A stretch of 64,000 bases of DNA. Origin: Fulvia fulva (taxonomy: Eukaryota > Ascomycota > Dothideomycetes > Mycosphaerellales > Mycosphaerellaceae). The stretch spans positions 2,666,001 to 2,730,000 of the forward strand of contig NC_063018.1 of assembly GCF_020509005.1 (NCBI RefSeq), given 5' to 3'. The notes beneath the pieces were generated by a model. The model was given only the letters and a program-made list of their open reading frames with translations, had not been told where the DNA came from and did no database searches. The position numbers and the translations under genes were made by a program. This document shows positions 54,141 through 63,765 of the stretch, one piece after another; the first letter of the stretch is position 1; every line of letters begins with the position of its first letter.

Positions 54141-57100
54141 CTACCTTGCCCGTAACCCTGGTGATGTCCTCCTCTCGATTCCCTTTCTCCCTTCTGTTTC
54201 CCCGGCTCTTCTCTCTCCCTCCCTCCTCTCTATCCACCTTTCCGTTTCTACTGCTAGGGAGAATTGCTCTAGGTAGTCCTCGTTAAGGATCCATCTTGTC
54301 ACTCTCCTTATATCTTGTCTGTCCTGGATGATGGCCTGGTATTGCCTGTCTCTTGCCTTCGCCCTCCACTGGCTTCTCCCTTTTACCCACTTAGTACAGT
54401 TCAGCACCATGTGCTCCGGGTTTTGGGATAGGTAGCCACAGGGGCAACGTTTGGAATCGTATCCTGGGACTCTTCTTTGGTGCAAGTATGCTCTCAGCCC
54501 AATGTGCTCAGAGCGAATCTGGATAGCTATGCTTGCTTCCGCCCTCTTCAGGTCTTTATAGATAAGGTAGTTATACCTCCCGAAGGTCCTGGCCGCTGGT
54601 GGGGCTCCTGGCCTCACCGGTTTTTGGTTCCAACGCGTTTCCCATAGGTGACCTGCGATCCTTTCTGCTTGGCTTTGCTTCTTTTTCCCTTTGTCCCCTG
54701 TGTTAACTTGCTCCCTCAGAGCTTCTCTCTGTTCAAGGGCTGCTAGGATTTCCTGTGATGTTTTTAGGTCTGCTTCCTTCTGTGGGATCATGTGTGGCCG
54801 GTTGGGTCTTCTCCTCCTCTCCCACTGGGTTCTTATCCTTTGAGTAGCTGCTTGGATGGTTCCCTGGGCTGGGTATGCTGATGTCTTCTCTGCGTATTGA
54901 CACCTCATGCCCTGGAGGTACTCCCTGATGGGGGCTGTACCTGATTCCATTTCCATTGTCCTGTGAGGGGTTGACTTGTATGCCCCTAGTACTCTCTTTA
55001 GGCAGGCTGCCTGCGCTCTGTTGAGGGGGTCCTCAATTCTCTTCGGGATGTGTTTTTCCGCTGCCCAAATTGCTGCTCCATATAGCATTGCGGGCTTGAC
55101 AATGGCCTTGTACATGGTCTGGGCCTTTGTGAAGGTCGCCCCCCAGGTTGACGCAGTGAGTCTCTCGATTGATTGTCTGTTGGTGTCCGCTCTCGCTTGC
55201 GCCTTCTTCACTTGTGGTCCCCAGCTGAGTTTCGGGTCTAGCCATATCCCAAGGACTCTGAGTTCCCTTGTAGGATGGGTCTCGAACCCCTGGATTTTTA
55301 CTGGTGCTGCCAAGTTGTGTTTTGTCTTTGCCTTGCTAAAATGGATAAGTTGGTACTTGTCCGGTGCGAATTTTGCCCCATGCTCTCTTGCCCACTTTTC
55401 GCATTGTCTATGTCTCTCCTCTAGGAGTGCGCAGTTTTCCTCTGTGGACCCCGACCACGCTAGGATATTTGTGTCATCCACGAACCCCGATGCTGAGGTG
55501 TTTGCTGTTTCTAGGAGTGGGGTCAGGTCGGCCATAAAGAGGAGGAACAGAATTGGGGAGAGTGTAGAGCCCTGTGGGATGCCCGTGTTCGCAATTGGGG
55601 TCTGCGGGGCTTTGAAGGACCCTAGGAGGATCTGGGTTGTTCTGTCCTTAAGGAATGACTGCACAAAGTGTACTATCCAGGCTGGGATGCTTTTCATTCT
55701 GAGGATGTGTAGGAGCCTTGCGTGGGACACATTGTCGAAAGCCCCTGATATGTCTAGTGAAAGCAGTGAGGCTACCTTGTTGTTGCCATAGTGCCAGATG
55801 TGTCTGATTTGCTCTGTGATCAGTTCGACTGCTGTGAGGGTAGATCTCTTTTGTCTCCCCCCCATTTGCGTTGCCGGGAGGAGGTTGTGTTCTTCTACTA
55901 TTCCGGTGAGCCTTATAGCCACGACCTTCTCTAGGAGCTTCCCTAGTGTGTTCAGCAACGCAATTGGTCTGTATGACTTCAACTTGGTATAGTCTTCCTT
56001 TTGGGGTTTCCTTAGGACGCAAGTCAGTGATTGCCTAAAGGCCTTTGGGCAATACCCCTGCTTCATGCACTGGGTAAAGATTGGCGCAAGCACTGGAGTG
56101 ATAAGGCTGCTGCTAGCTTTTAGGTAACAGTTAGGGATCTTGTCTGGGCCTGGGGCTTTGTTGCCCTTCAGTTTCTTGATAATGTTTCCGATCTCTATAG
56201 CAGACACTTGCCAGTTAGCCTCCCTTGGCGGAGGAATGTGTGTTCCTGGGATGTTGCTTAGGTCTGCCTCTACCTGAGTCCCGAAGAAGTGGTCTGCGAA
56301 TGCTTTCGCTTTCCCTATCGGAGTGGTTTGCGTTTCCCCGTCTTGGTCCTGTATTGAGGGAAACTGGGGCGGGGAGTTTCGTTCCTCGTCTGGTTTCCTG
56401 GCCCATTCTGCTAGTCTCCAGATTTGTTCCGGGTGTTCTGTGATCATCCCTACAGTTGACCTCCACTCCTGCGTCTTGTCTCTTCTGATCTGCGCCTTCT
56501 TTGCTTTGCACGCGTTGTTATAGGCTTCCCAGTTTGCTTGGGTGCGTCGTTGCTCCCATCTCCTTCTTGCTCTCCTTGCCTCCTTGACTTTGGCTGTGCA
56601 CTCTGGTGTCCAGTATGGCTTCTGGTATAGCGACCATCTCTTCTCAGGTATATGGGCCTGGGCTGCCCTTTGCATAGCTTCTATCAGCTGCTCCACTGCT
56701 TGGTCAATCCCCTCCGTTGTGTGTATGTTTTCAATGTTCACCTGTTCTAGTTCGCCTTCTAGCCGCTGCTGTACTAGTGTCCACTCGGCCTGCTTCCAGC
56801 AGAGCCTCCTCTCAGGTTCCCTCTCCTCCTCAACTGTGAGTTGGATGTCGGTTTGGATTGGATAGTGGTCTGATGAGGACTCTAGTTGGTCATTGACTGT
56901 GCAGCTTTCTACCCGTCGTGTTAAGGCGTGGGACATGAAGCATAGGTCTAGCGTGCTAGAACTGTTGTTTCTAGCCCAAGTTTCTGTTCCCTTTGGCGTG
57001 ATCAAGTCCATTTGGGCTGTTTCCATCTGACCAATGAGCCTCCCTGCTAAGAAGTGGTGTGCTGGGGTGAAGTCCGATCCCCACTTTGGGTGATGGAGGT

Positions 57101-57542
57101 TGAAATCTCCTATCACGATGTTGTGGTTTTGTTGGTCCATTGCTTCCGGGAGCCTTCCTAGCGTGTGTAGTTGTGTGCTGCTTCTGGACTCTGGAGGTGG
57201 GTTGTATACGCTATGGATCAGGACTTGGCCTTGAGTTGTTTTGAGCTGCACTGTGGTGATATCCCTGTCGGTTCTCGGCCAGGCCTGCCAGTCCTCTGCT
57301 AGTACCTTCTTACTGACATAGATACAAGTTCGTGGGACTCCCTCGGTTCTGTTTATTACTACGTGGTATCTCGGGTCTCGCACAGTTGATGGAATCCTAG
57401 AGTGTGGGTTGATCCATGGTTCCTGTATTGCTATAATGTGGTGTTCCTCCGGGTCTAAGGCTTGTAGAAAGCTCCTTTGGACCTTGTCTTTGCTTCTGTT
57501 CACATTATACTGAATGATTGATAGTCTGTTAGTGTGAGGCAT
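54141..57542 (-). CDS. Tad-A ORF2: AP-endonuclease and reverse transcriptase
   Basis: 1133 aa, intact. It should nick target DNA and copy the element RNA there (target-primed reverse transcription). Residues 1-235: APE-type endonuclease, with Asn13, Glu41 ('IIAIQEPW'), Asp146/Asn148 ('VIGDFNLHHP') and the terminal Ser-Asp225-His226 ('SSSDHYP'). Residues about 470-750: RT with 'SYRPIALLNTLGK' (523 on), 'LLSLDISGAFDNVSH', 'GIPQGSTLSPILF', catalytic 'FVDD' at 687-690 and 'RVLGIWLDPKLSW'. Residues 1033-1049: C-x-C-x8-H-x4-C zinc motif. I see no RNase H domain. The ATG overlaps the ORF1 stop (TGATG), suggesting reinitiation after ORF1. The FVDD form is usual in fungal LINEs. The C-terminal tail is Arg/Glu-rich. 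Confidence 0.95.
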   Translation of the reverse strand: MPHTNRLSIIQYNVNRSKDKVQRSFLQALDPEEHHIIAIQEPWINPHSRIPSTVRDPRYHVVINRTEGVPRTCIYVSKKVLAEDWQAWPRTDRDITTVQLKTTQGQVLIHSVYNPPPESRSSTQLHTLGRLPEAMDQQNHNIVIGDFNLHHPKWGSDFTPAHHFLAGRLIGQMETAQMDLITPKGTETWARNNSSSTLDLCFMSHALTRRVESCTVNDQLESSSDHYPIQTDIQLTVEEEREPERRLCWKQAEWTLVQQRLEGELEQVNIENIHTTEGIDQAVEQLIEAMQRAAQAHIPEKRWSLYQKPYWTPECTAKVKEARRARRRWEQRRTQANWEAYNNACKAKKAQIRRDKTQEWRSTVGMITEHPEQIWRLAEWARKPDEERNSPPQFPSIQDQDGETQTTPIGKAKAFADHFFGTQVEADLSNIPGTHIPPPREANWQVSAIEIGNIIKKLKGNKAPGPDKIPNCYLKASSSLITPVLAPIFTQCMKQGYCPKAFRQSLTCVLRKPQKEDYTKLKSYRPIALLNTLGKLLEKVVAIRLTGIVEEHNLLPATQMGGRQKRSTLTAVELITEQIRHIWHYGNNKVASLLSLDISGAFDNVSHARLLHILRMKSIPAWIVHFVQSFLKDRTTQILLGSFKAPQTPIANTGIPQGSTLSPILFLLFMADLTPLLETANTSASGFVDDTNILAWSGSTEENCALLEERHRQCEKWAREHGAKFAPDKYQLIHFSKAKTKHNLAAPVKIQGFETHPTRELRVLGIWLDPKLSWGPQVKKAQARADTNRQSIERLTASTWGATFTKAQTMYKAIVKPAMLYGAAIWAAEKHIPKRIEDPLNRAQAACLKRVLGAYKSTPHRTMEMESGTAPIREYLQGMRCQYAEKTSAYPAQGTIQAATQRIRTQWERRRRPNRPHMIPQKEADLKTSQEILAALEQREALREQVNTGDKGKKKQSQAERIAGHLWETRWNQKPVRPGAPPAARTFGRYNYLIYKDLKRAEASIAIQIRSEHIGLRAYLHQRRVPGYDSKRCPCGYLSQNPEHMVLNCTKWVKGRSQWRAKARDRQYQAIIQDRQDIRRVTRWILNEDYLEQFSLAVETERWIERREGERRAGETEGRKGIERRTSPGLRAR

Positions 57543-58834
57543 CAGGACATGTTTGTGTCTGGGTCCGTTTGGTCTTGCTGTTGGTCTTGCTGTTGGTTTT
57601 CCCGTCCCTCCTCCTGTTCTTCCCTTTGGGGTTGGCTCCCTATCATTTGGTTGATTCTCATTTGTCCATTGCTCTGCGCTGCCTTGTACAAGAACGTTGG
57701 TCTCCCTATTGCTGGCACTATTTGTGGCTCCTCTTGTGGCCGGGGTCTCTTATTCGGGTGGGTGGTTCTCTCTGGTTGTTTCTGTTCACCTACTAGGAAC
57801 CTGGTTGGTGTTGTTACCCTTGCTTCCCGCGCTCTCCACTGGGCTGATAGTCTAACTGGGCATTGGTTTGACCATGCCGGGTGTTTTCTCCCACATGCTG
57901 CGCATCTTGTGTCCTCCTTCCGTTTTTGGCACTCTTGGGTCGCGTGATCACCAGCACAGTGTGAGCAGACTGGTGTGGCTTTGCTACACTTTGGGGCAAT
58001 ATGTCCGTACTGTTGACAGTTGAAACATTGAAGGATTCTGTGGTTGCTCTGATGGATTTCTACATCCAGCCTCTCAAAGTCCCAGTACAACCCTTGGTCT
58101 AAGACCTTGTTCGCTTGCTCTGGTGTTGCAACCCATAAGATCAGCGAGGAGGCCCTCTTGCCCTCCTCTATCTTCTTCTTGACCCACGCTGTCTTTGTGA
58201 TCTGTAGTCCTGGTGCTGTTACCTGGTTTTGCCTCTGGAGGTTTGGTGTATCCCTTTGTGTATCAAAGGTTCGTGGGACCCCATGCGCAATTACCATGTA
58301 CTGTTGATGGGAGACTTTCGCTGTGCTCCCGATCTTCAGTGTCCACTCCTTGTTTATTTCGAGGGCCTTCTTGTCCTGTACGTGTGCTGTAAACAGCTTG
58401 ACCCCTTTGTTGTCTGCCCTTGCCCCTACTATTCCCTTTACTCCGATCTTCTCGACTATCTCCCTCCCGGTCATCTTTCCTATCTCTTCCTTCTCTTTCT
58501 GGTCCGTAATATGGACTCGTAGTACTGTGCTTTGAGGGGGGGTGGGTTGGCTCGCGATTGTTGCCCAGGTCGTTGGGCCCTGGGTCTGTCTCGGGTCTCT
58601 TTGAGGGTTGTTTCTTGCGTTTCGTGTTGCTGCCTCGATTGCCATGTTGATCGTAGTGCTTGTTTGTCGTTTGAGCGCCTTCAGTCCCCCGAGCAGTTCG
58701 CTCATTACTCCTTTCAGTGCTCTCTCCGGAAACCTCCCTTCTTCTGCCGCTACCATCTCTTCCGCCTTCTTGCAGAGCGTCCTCCACTCGTCTCCCCCTT
58801 GCTCTCGGTCGTCTACTGCCGTCGTCGTCGCCAT
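57542..58834 (-). CDS. Tad-A ORF1: gag-like RNA-binding protein
   Basis: 430 aa, intact. Such LINE ORF1 proteins bind the element RNA and form the particle with ORF2 protein. The N-terminal ~200 residues are charged, mostly helical in appearance and unrecognised beyond that. Three zinc knuckles follow: C270-x2-C273-x4-H278-x4-C283, C290-x2-C293-x3-H297-x4-C302 and C311-x2-C314-x3-H318-x6-C325. The C-terminus is Gln/Glu-rich ('EEGRENQQQDQQQDQ'). The start at 58,834 is the first ATG, only 38 bp from the element's 5' end. The TGA stop shares its A with the ORF2 start. The Tad-C equivalent (27,480-28,828) keeps the knuckle pattern in mutated form. Confidence 0.92.
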   Translation of the reverse strand: MATTTAVDDREQGGDEWRTLCKKAEEMVAAEEGRFPERALKGVMSELLGGLKALKRQTSTTINMAIEAATRNARNNPQRDPRQTQGPTTWATIASQPTPPQSTVLRVHITDQKEKEEIGKMTGREIVEKIGVKGIVGARADNKGVKLFTAHVQDKKALEINKEWTLKIGSTAKVSHQQYMVIAHGVPRTFDTQRDTPNLQRQNQVTAPGLQITKTAWVKKKIEEGKRASSLILWVATPEQANKVLDQGLYWDFERLDVEIHQSNHRILQCFNCQQYGHIAPKCSKATPVCSHCAGDHATQECQKRKEDTRCAACGRKHPAWSNQCPVRLSAQWRAREARVTTPTRFLVGEQKQPERTTHPNKRPRPQEEPQIVPAIGRPTFLYKAAQSNGQMRINQMIGSQPQREEQEEGRENQQQDQQQDQTDPDTNMS

Positions 58835-58872
58835 TTTGTCAAGCCTCTATTCCCTTAATATATATACCCGTC
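58835..58872 (-). promoter_or_regulatory. Tad-A 5' UTR (presumed internal promoter region)
   Basis: Only 38 bp lie between the 5' junction and the ORF1 ATG (element strand begins TGACGGGTATATATATT). If the copy is full length, any internal promoter must lie here or inside ORF1. I see a TA-rich block but no further proof of a promoter. Confidence 0.4.
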
Positions 58873-58887
58873 AGGACTCTATAATAG

Positions 58888-61507
58888 CAATGCTTAAAGA
58901 GGCTAAAATGCCGGTTGAATGTTGGCCTAAAGTACTAGAGGCCTAAACTTATATAAGGAACAAACTACTAAATAGCCTAGATTACGATAGGTTTAAGGTT
59001 TCACTAGATAAGGCTTTTAGTAGTATCAAACTGACCATCAACTATTTGAAAGTTTAGGGATGTAAAGCTATTGTCTATATAGACACAAGATCCTAACCTT
59101 AATAGGTAAGAAATAACAAGCTAATAAATAGGGGTAAAGAAGCAGTGTTTATTAGGTATATTAAAAATATAGCTAAAGCCTAGCTCTTTTAGGAACTAGA
59201 CATAAGAGCTGTTAAACAACACACATATATAGACTTCTTTAAGGACTAGCCTAGAGGTAATATAGGTCTTAATGTTCTAACATTAAATCTACTAAGTAGT
59301 GTACTAGCTAGGAAGCTCTTAGGAAGGCCGGGGAAGAACGTATCCTTAGGATAATCTACCTACTATTTAGGCGTCTATTAAAGCACCCCCGAAATAGATC
59401 AGCTAATTAAGAGCCCTAAAGTCGCTTAGCCGAGAAAGCTGTTTATATAACTTCCCTAACCTCCGGAGAACGTAGAGGAATTTCAGAAAATCGATTAGTT
59501 AATTAAGAGATGCTCCCTAGATCCCTAGGAAATAGACGTTACTAGGTCATAAGTAACGGTCCCTAAATCATCCCTTAGAAAGAGAAAGGCTAACTATAAT
59601 GTTAAGGGCTATAACATGAAATAGAAAGCCCTAAAATCTATAGTCCCTAAGCCCGAACTAACTACTAAAGTGGGAGAAGTAACAGACCTCTTAGAGAACC
59701 TTGCTGCTTTTTACTAAGCTTTCTTTATAGCTATGTAATTAGTAGACAGTTCAATACTATAGGATAGCGAATTCCTAGAAGAAGTTAAGGAAATGGCCTT
59801 TATAGTAACTATAGAAGCTATTATATATAAGTAGGAGGTCCTAATTCCAAAATCCTATAAGGATGCTATAAATAATAAGAAATGGGGACATCTTTAGACG
59901 GAAGCAATCTAAAAGGAACTAGATACTCTATAGAGTAACAATACCTAGGAAAATTCTGTTCTACTAAAAGGAGCAAATCTAGTTACATCAAGATAGGTCT
60001 TTGATATTAAGAGAAGCATTAGTAGAGCTATTGAAAAGTTCAAGGCTAGTCTAGTTATAAGGAGCTTCTTATAGAAGTTTAGTGTTGACTTTCTAGAGAC
60101 ATTTATACCTATAGTAAGATAGGACACCCTTAGGGTGTTTATAGCTATTGTGTATAAGAAGGATCTTCATCTTTACTAAGTGGATATGAACAATACATTT
60201 ATAGAAAGCACCCTCTATGAAGACATCTTTATGTTACTACTACTAGGAGTTAAGCTTCTACTAAACATAGTGTTCAAAATCCTTAAAAGCTTGTATAGAC
60301 TTAAGTAAGTAGCTAGAGATTAGAATCAACTCTATGTATTAAAGCTCAGAGAGATTGGATTTATATAGTCAGAAGTGGATCTATACCTACTTATCTATAA
60401 GAAGAGGGAGATCATAATCCTTATATATGTAGATAACATTCTAATTGCTACACCAAAGTTAACAGATGTTCTCTAGTTCAAAAGAGAACTTAGTAAGATC
60501 TTCAAGATTAAAGATCTAGGTGAACCTAAAAAGATCCTTAGCATAAGAGTCATAAGGGACAGGAAGAGAGGAATCCTAAAACTTAACTAAAGACACTTTG
60601 TTAGGGACAGCCTAGCTAAGATAGGAATGAACTATAAGAAGGTAGCACCTATATACTTACCTATAGTTAGCTATGAGGCCCTTAAACCTTCAAGCTATAT
60701 AGATAAGAGGTGTGACAAGGTAGAGTACTAGAGTATCAATAGTACTTAGATGTGGCTAGTAACAATTATAAGGCTAGACATTACTTTTGCCCTAGGAAGG
60801 ATGAGCTCATTTGTGAGTGACCTATCTACCTACTATATAAAGGCTTTGAAGAAGATCACTAGGTACCTAAGATCATACCCTGATCTAGGACTTTAGTTCT
60901 CAAAGTCTAGAAAAGGACACCTTATTAGATACTGTAATTCTGATTATATAATAGACAAAGTAGACAGAGTCTCAATCCTTAGGTATATCTTCTTCCTCTA
61001 TAGGGCACTAGTTTTATAGATGAGCAAGAAGCAAAAGTCTGTAGTAACATCTATAATAGAGGCTGAATATATAGCTATAAATGTATATACAAAGCAGTCC
61101 TAATTCCTAGCTTCACGGCTAAGAGAAATAGATTGTCTAGAGTTAGTAGGAGACTGTTCCTATTAACTAAGAATCACTAGAAACTAGAAGACTATATCAA
61201 ATTTAAGACCAGTCTAATTAAGAGGTAACAATTAAGCTACCCTTACCCTAGTAAAAGATATATATGTTTATAACAAGTCGAAGCACATTAACATTGCCTA
61301 TAACGCTGTTAGGAAACTTTAGTAGAGGAGGCTTATTACTATTAAGTACACCCTAACCTCTGAGATAGTTATAGACGGGTTTATAAAACTAAAGACTAGT
61401 CTACACTTCTAGAGGTTTATAAGCTAGCTTAACCTATTATAAAAAGGTCTAAGTACTATTGATAGGAAGTGAGTAGACTATAACCTCCTATACGAGATAA
61501 GTAGGAG
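58888..61507 (+). pseudogene. Copia-3 pol 3' part: integrase end, RT, RNase H
   Basis: Resumes at the LINE junction with 'MLKEAKMPVECWPKVLEA' (integrase core end, homologous to 'MLKDSSMPVEFWLEAL' in Copia-1). The RT lies at about 59,990-60,560, with the catalytic YVDD read as 'YVDN' near 60,428 (GAT AAC). RNase H lies at about 60,930-61,420 ('MSKKQKSVVTSIIEAEY', 'KSKHINIAYNAVRKL', 'TSEIVIDGF'). The polypurine tract (AGTAGGAG, to 61,507) precedes the LTR. Stops and RIP throughout; non-functional. Confidence 0.82.
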
Positions 61508-61742
61508 TGTTAAGATATAGCATCTTAAAGGGAGTCAATAATTAGGAAGTGATCTAGTAGCCTAAGGTATCTACGATGACTTAGCTTATAGGGAGATACC
61601 TTCTCTCCCCTTTAGCTTAGATAGACATCTAATATAATCAACACATTGGTTCCTAATATATTGCTATATACTCGTGCTATTAGTTAGTTAAAGATTGATC
61701 TCTTACTCTACTCTACTACTATCTACCCGTACCTATTTAATA
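61508..61742 (+). repeat. Copia-3 3' LTR
   Basis: 235 bp, same length as the 5' LTR; differences are mainly C/T and G/A. Confidence 0.92.
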
Positions 61743-61748
61743 TTATAT

Positions 61749-61930
61749 TATTACCGTACCGGCGTATATTTACTTAAACCCGCGGGTACGTGCCTAGACC
61801 TCGCACCCGCTAACTAATCCGACTAGCGGCTTAGCGCCCGTATATAACTCTCGCGCCCTCCGCGCCTCCCTTATATAGAATATCTATTCGACTTATACCT
61901 TACCCGACTACGTACTTATACCTACTTATA
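61749..61930 (+). repeat. Gypsy-2 5' LTR, copy 2
   Basis: 182 bp, inverted match of 25,884-26,065. Followed by ACACTTCGGATAG, the likely primer region, whose tRNA I cannot name. Confidence 0.88.
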
Positions 61931-63765
61931 ACACTTCGGATAGATCATTACTAACGTATAGAGAGATACGAGAAGCTATATTCGGGAGATTATAGAGAAA
62001 CCGCGATAGTATACGAGGAAGTACTAAGATTAGGTGTCGTACTCGCTAGGTCGTACCTTAAAGTAGATTATAGCTAATATAGTAATAATAGCGAGATAGA
62101 CCGGTACCGGCGTACTAGGCGTAAGTATAGAGAGCACTAATAGACGCGTTTATCGCGCGTCCCTTAATAGATTATCCTTCTTTACCCTACTATCCGATCT
62201 ACCCGATAACGATAGCGCGAACCCGGTAACGTAGACTTAAGGACGTAAAGAGGATATCGTAAATAGACACCTTAACGAGAATAACTAGTACCGTAAGTAG
62301 TATAAGAAGGTGTTCGACCAACTTAAGGCGATTAAGGAAGAGGAGGTCGAGATAGAGCTAAACTTAGCTAACCTATATAGGGCGGAGTTCATTAAGGATA
62401 AGATAGAAGATAAGGGTACTAAGGTACCGAGGAAGAGGGGGGTCACTATCGACAACTTCTAGGAAGCCTTCGACTCGTTAAACGGCTTAAATATAGACAA
62501 GTTTAAGAAGACGGTTAATGACTATCCCTAGTAGATCTATAAGATCCTCTATAATATCGAGTCTAATTACTAACGTACGTATAAGCTTAATACTACGCTC
62601 GATATAGCTAACCGTATTAACCTCCGTAAGGCGTAAGATACTAAGGACTAGATAGACCGACTCGAGGATATAATCGATACGGAATAGGCGACTAGACAGT
62701 CCCTAGAAGAGGAGGTTACGCGACTAAAGGAGGAGATCGCTAAGCGCGATAATACTATCGTTATCGACCTAGACGAGCTTACGAGGGCTAAAGTTATAAA
62801 GAAGGTATATTGTACGTAGTATAAGGTAGCAGAGAGTAAGCTAGTAGAGACCGAGACTAAGCTCGTAGTAGCCGAGAGGCGTATTACTAAGCTTAAGAAG
62901 TAAGAGAAGGACCGTAGCCGGTCTAAGGAAAAGTAAGACCTACTACCTTAGCGAACCGAGTCTAAAGAGTTACTAGAGCGTCGGTAAAATAGAGGAAAGC
63001 CTAATAAGAAGAAGTCGGACCCTAATTTATCGGACTTATTAGACGACGAGGACGACGGTAATAAGGGCCGTAAGAATAGCCGTAAGGACGGTAGTCGTAA
63101 GGGTAGGAAGAATCGCCCGAGTACCGACTTAGATAGTAACCCTATCTCCGTATATACGACTTACGACGCTAATATAACTACTAGTATCAAGTCCTCTAAC
63201 GAGCTAAAGGCCCCTACTAAGTTCGATTTAAAGAGCGACGATATTAAGTTCTAAGAGTAGTAGCGTACTACCGAAGCTAAGCTCTAGGCCTTAAAGTACC
63301 GTACCGTAAAGGACTCCCTTTAGAACGTCTAGAGCTAGTTAAAGAACGCTATATAGACCTATATCGACTTAAAGATCCCTAGTCTTACTAAGTCTACGGA
63401 AGGTACAACTACTTAGTACGCTTCTATAGATAAGATAATAGAAGATCTAGCCCGGCGCTACGGTACCCGTAATACCTATACTAATGCTATAACTAAGCTT
63501 AATAGTCTATAGTAGGGTAATGAGGAGAAGTTTAGTAACTTCTACCTATCCTTCCGTAAGAATACCGATATCGTTAACCTTAATAACGGCGCGAAGGAAA
63601 AGAAACTCGAGAAGGACTTCCTACTCCGTAAGTTAAACTCGCGCTACAACAACCGTATTATAAACGAGGACATAGTCAATATGACCCTTAAGCAAGTCGT
63701 GTCTACGCTATATAACTACGAGGAGCCTCTACTTTCTATATAGTAGGCCTATATATTGCTTAAAT
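61931..63765 (+). pseudogene. Gypsy-2 gag, copy 2
   Basis: Leader of uncertain extent, then a gag read across TAG stops. The middle is highly charged and probably coiled coil (about 62,230-62,960). A Lys/Arg/Asp-rich linker follows (about 62,990-63,120), then a capsid-type domain with 'DIKF', 'DLARRYGTRNTYTNAITKL', 'NEEKFSNFYLSFRKN', 'FLLRKLNSRYNNRIINED' and 'TLYNYEE'. The zinc knuckle and pol are cut off by the Tad-C start at about 63,766. Charge pattern and layout resemble Gypsy-1 gag, but the sequences differ. Confidence 0.72.

Larger units (their letters stand above)
53941..58872 (-). mobile_element. Tad-A LINE, intact and full length
   Basis: 4,932-bp non-LTR retrotransposon in the Copia-3 integrase, minus strand, with a 15-bp target duplication (AGGACTCTATAATAG at 53,926-53,940 and 58,873-58,887; the first A may be chance). 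It has a short 5' UTR (38 bp), ORF1, ORF2 with overlapping stop/start, a 3' UTR of 200 bp and an (ATCT)n tail. Both frames are open and the DNA lacks the TpA excess of its surroundings. It is the youngest insertion in the window and may be competent for movement. Confidence 0.93.
51184..61742 (+). mobile_element. Copia-3 element, complete, carrying an intact Tad-A LINE
   Basis: Complete Ty1/Copia element with 235-bp LTRs (51,184-51,418; 61,508-61,742) and a perfect 5-bp target duplication TTATA (51,179-51,183; 61,743-61,747). About 5.6 kb without the LINE. It has the same LTR end and primer site as Copia-1 but different LTR bodies. RIP-degraded, whereas the LINE inside it is not, so RIP of Copia-3 predates the LINE insertion or did not reach the LINE. 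Confidence 0.92.
61749..63765 (+). mobile_element. Gypsy-2, copy 2: 5' LTR and gag only
   Basis: Plus-strand start of a Gypsy-2 element: LTR at 61,749-61,930, then gag up to 63,765, where a Tad-C LINE starts. It lies head-to-head with the minus-strand Gypsy-2 copy 1 once Copia-3 is removed. No 3' portion is in the window. Confidence 0.82.

Noticed and set aside
54976..55791. 271-aa open frame on the plus strand
   Set aside because: Antisense to the intact Tad-A ORF2. Cys/Ser-rich composition and no recognisable domain; a shadow of strong coding constraint on the other strand.
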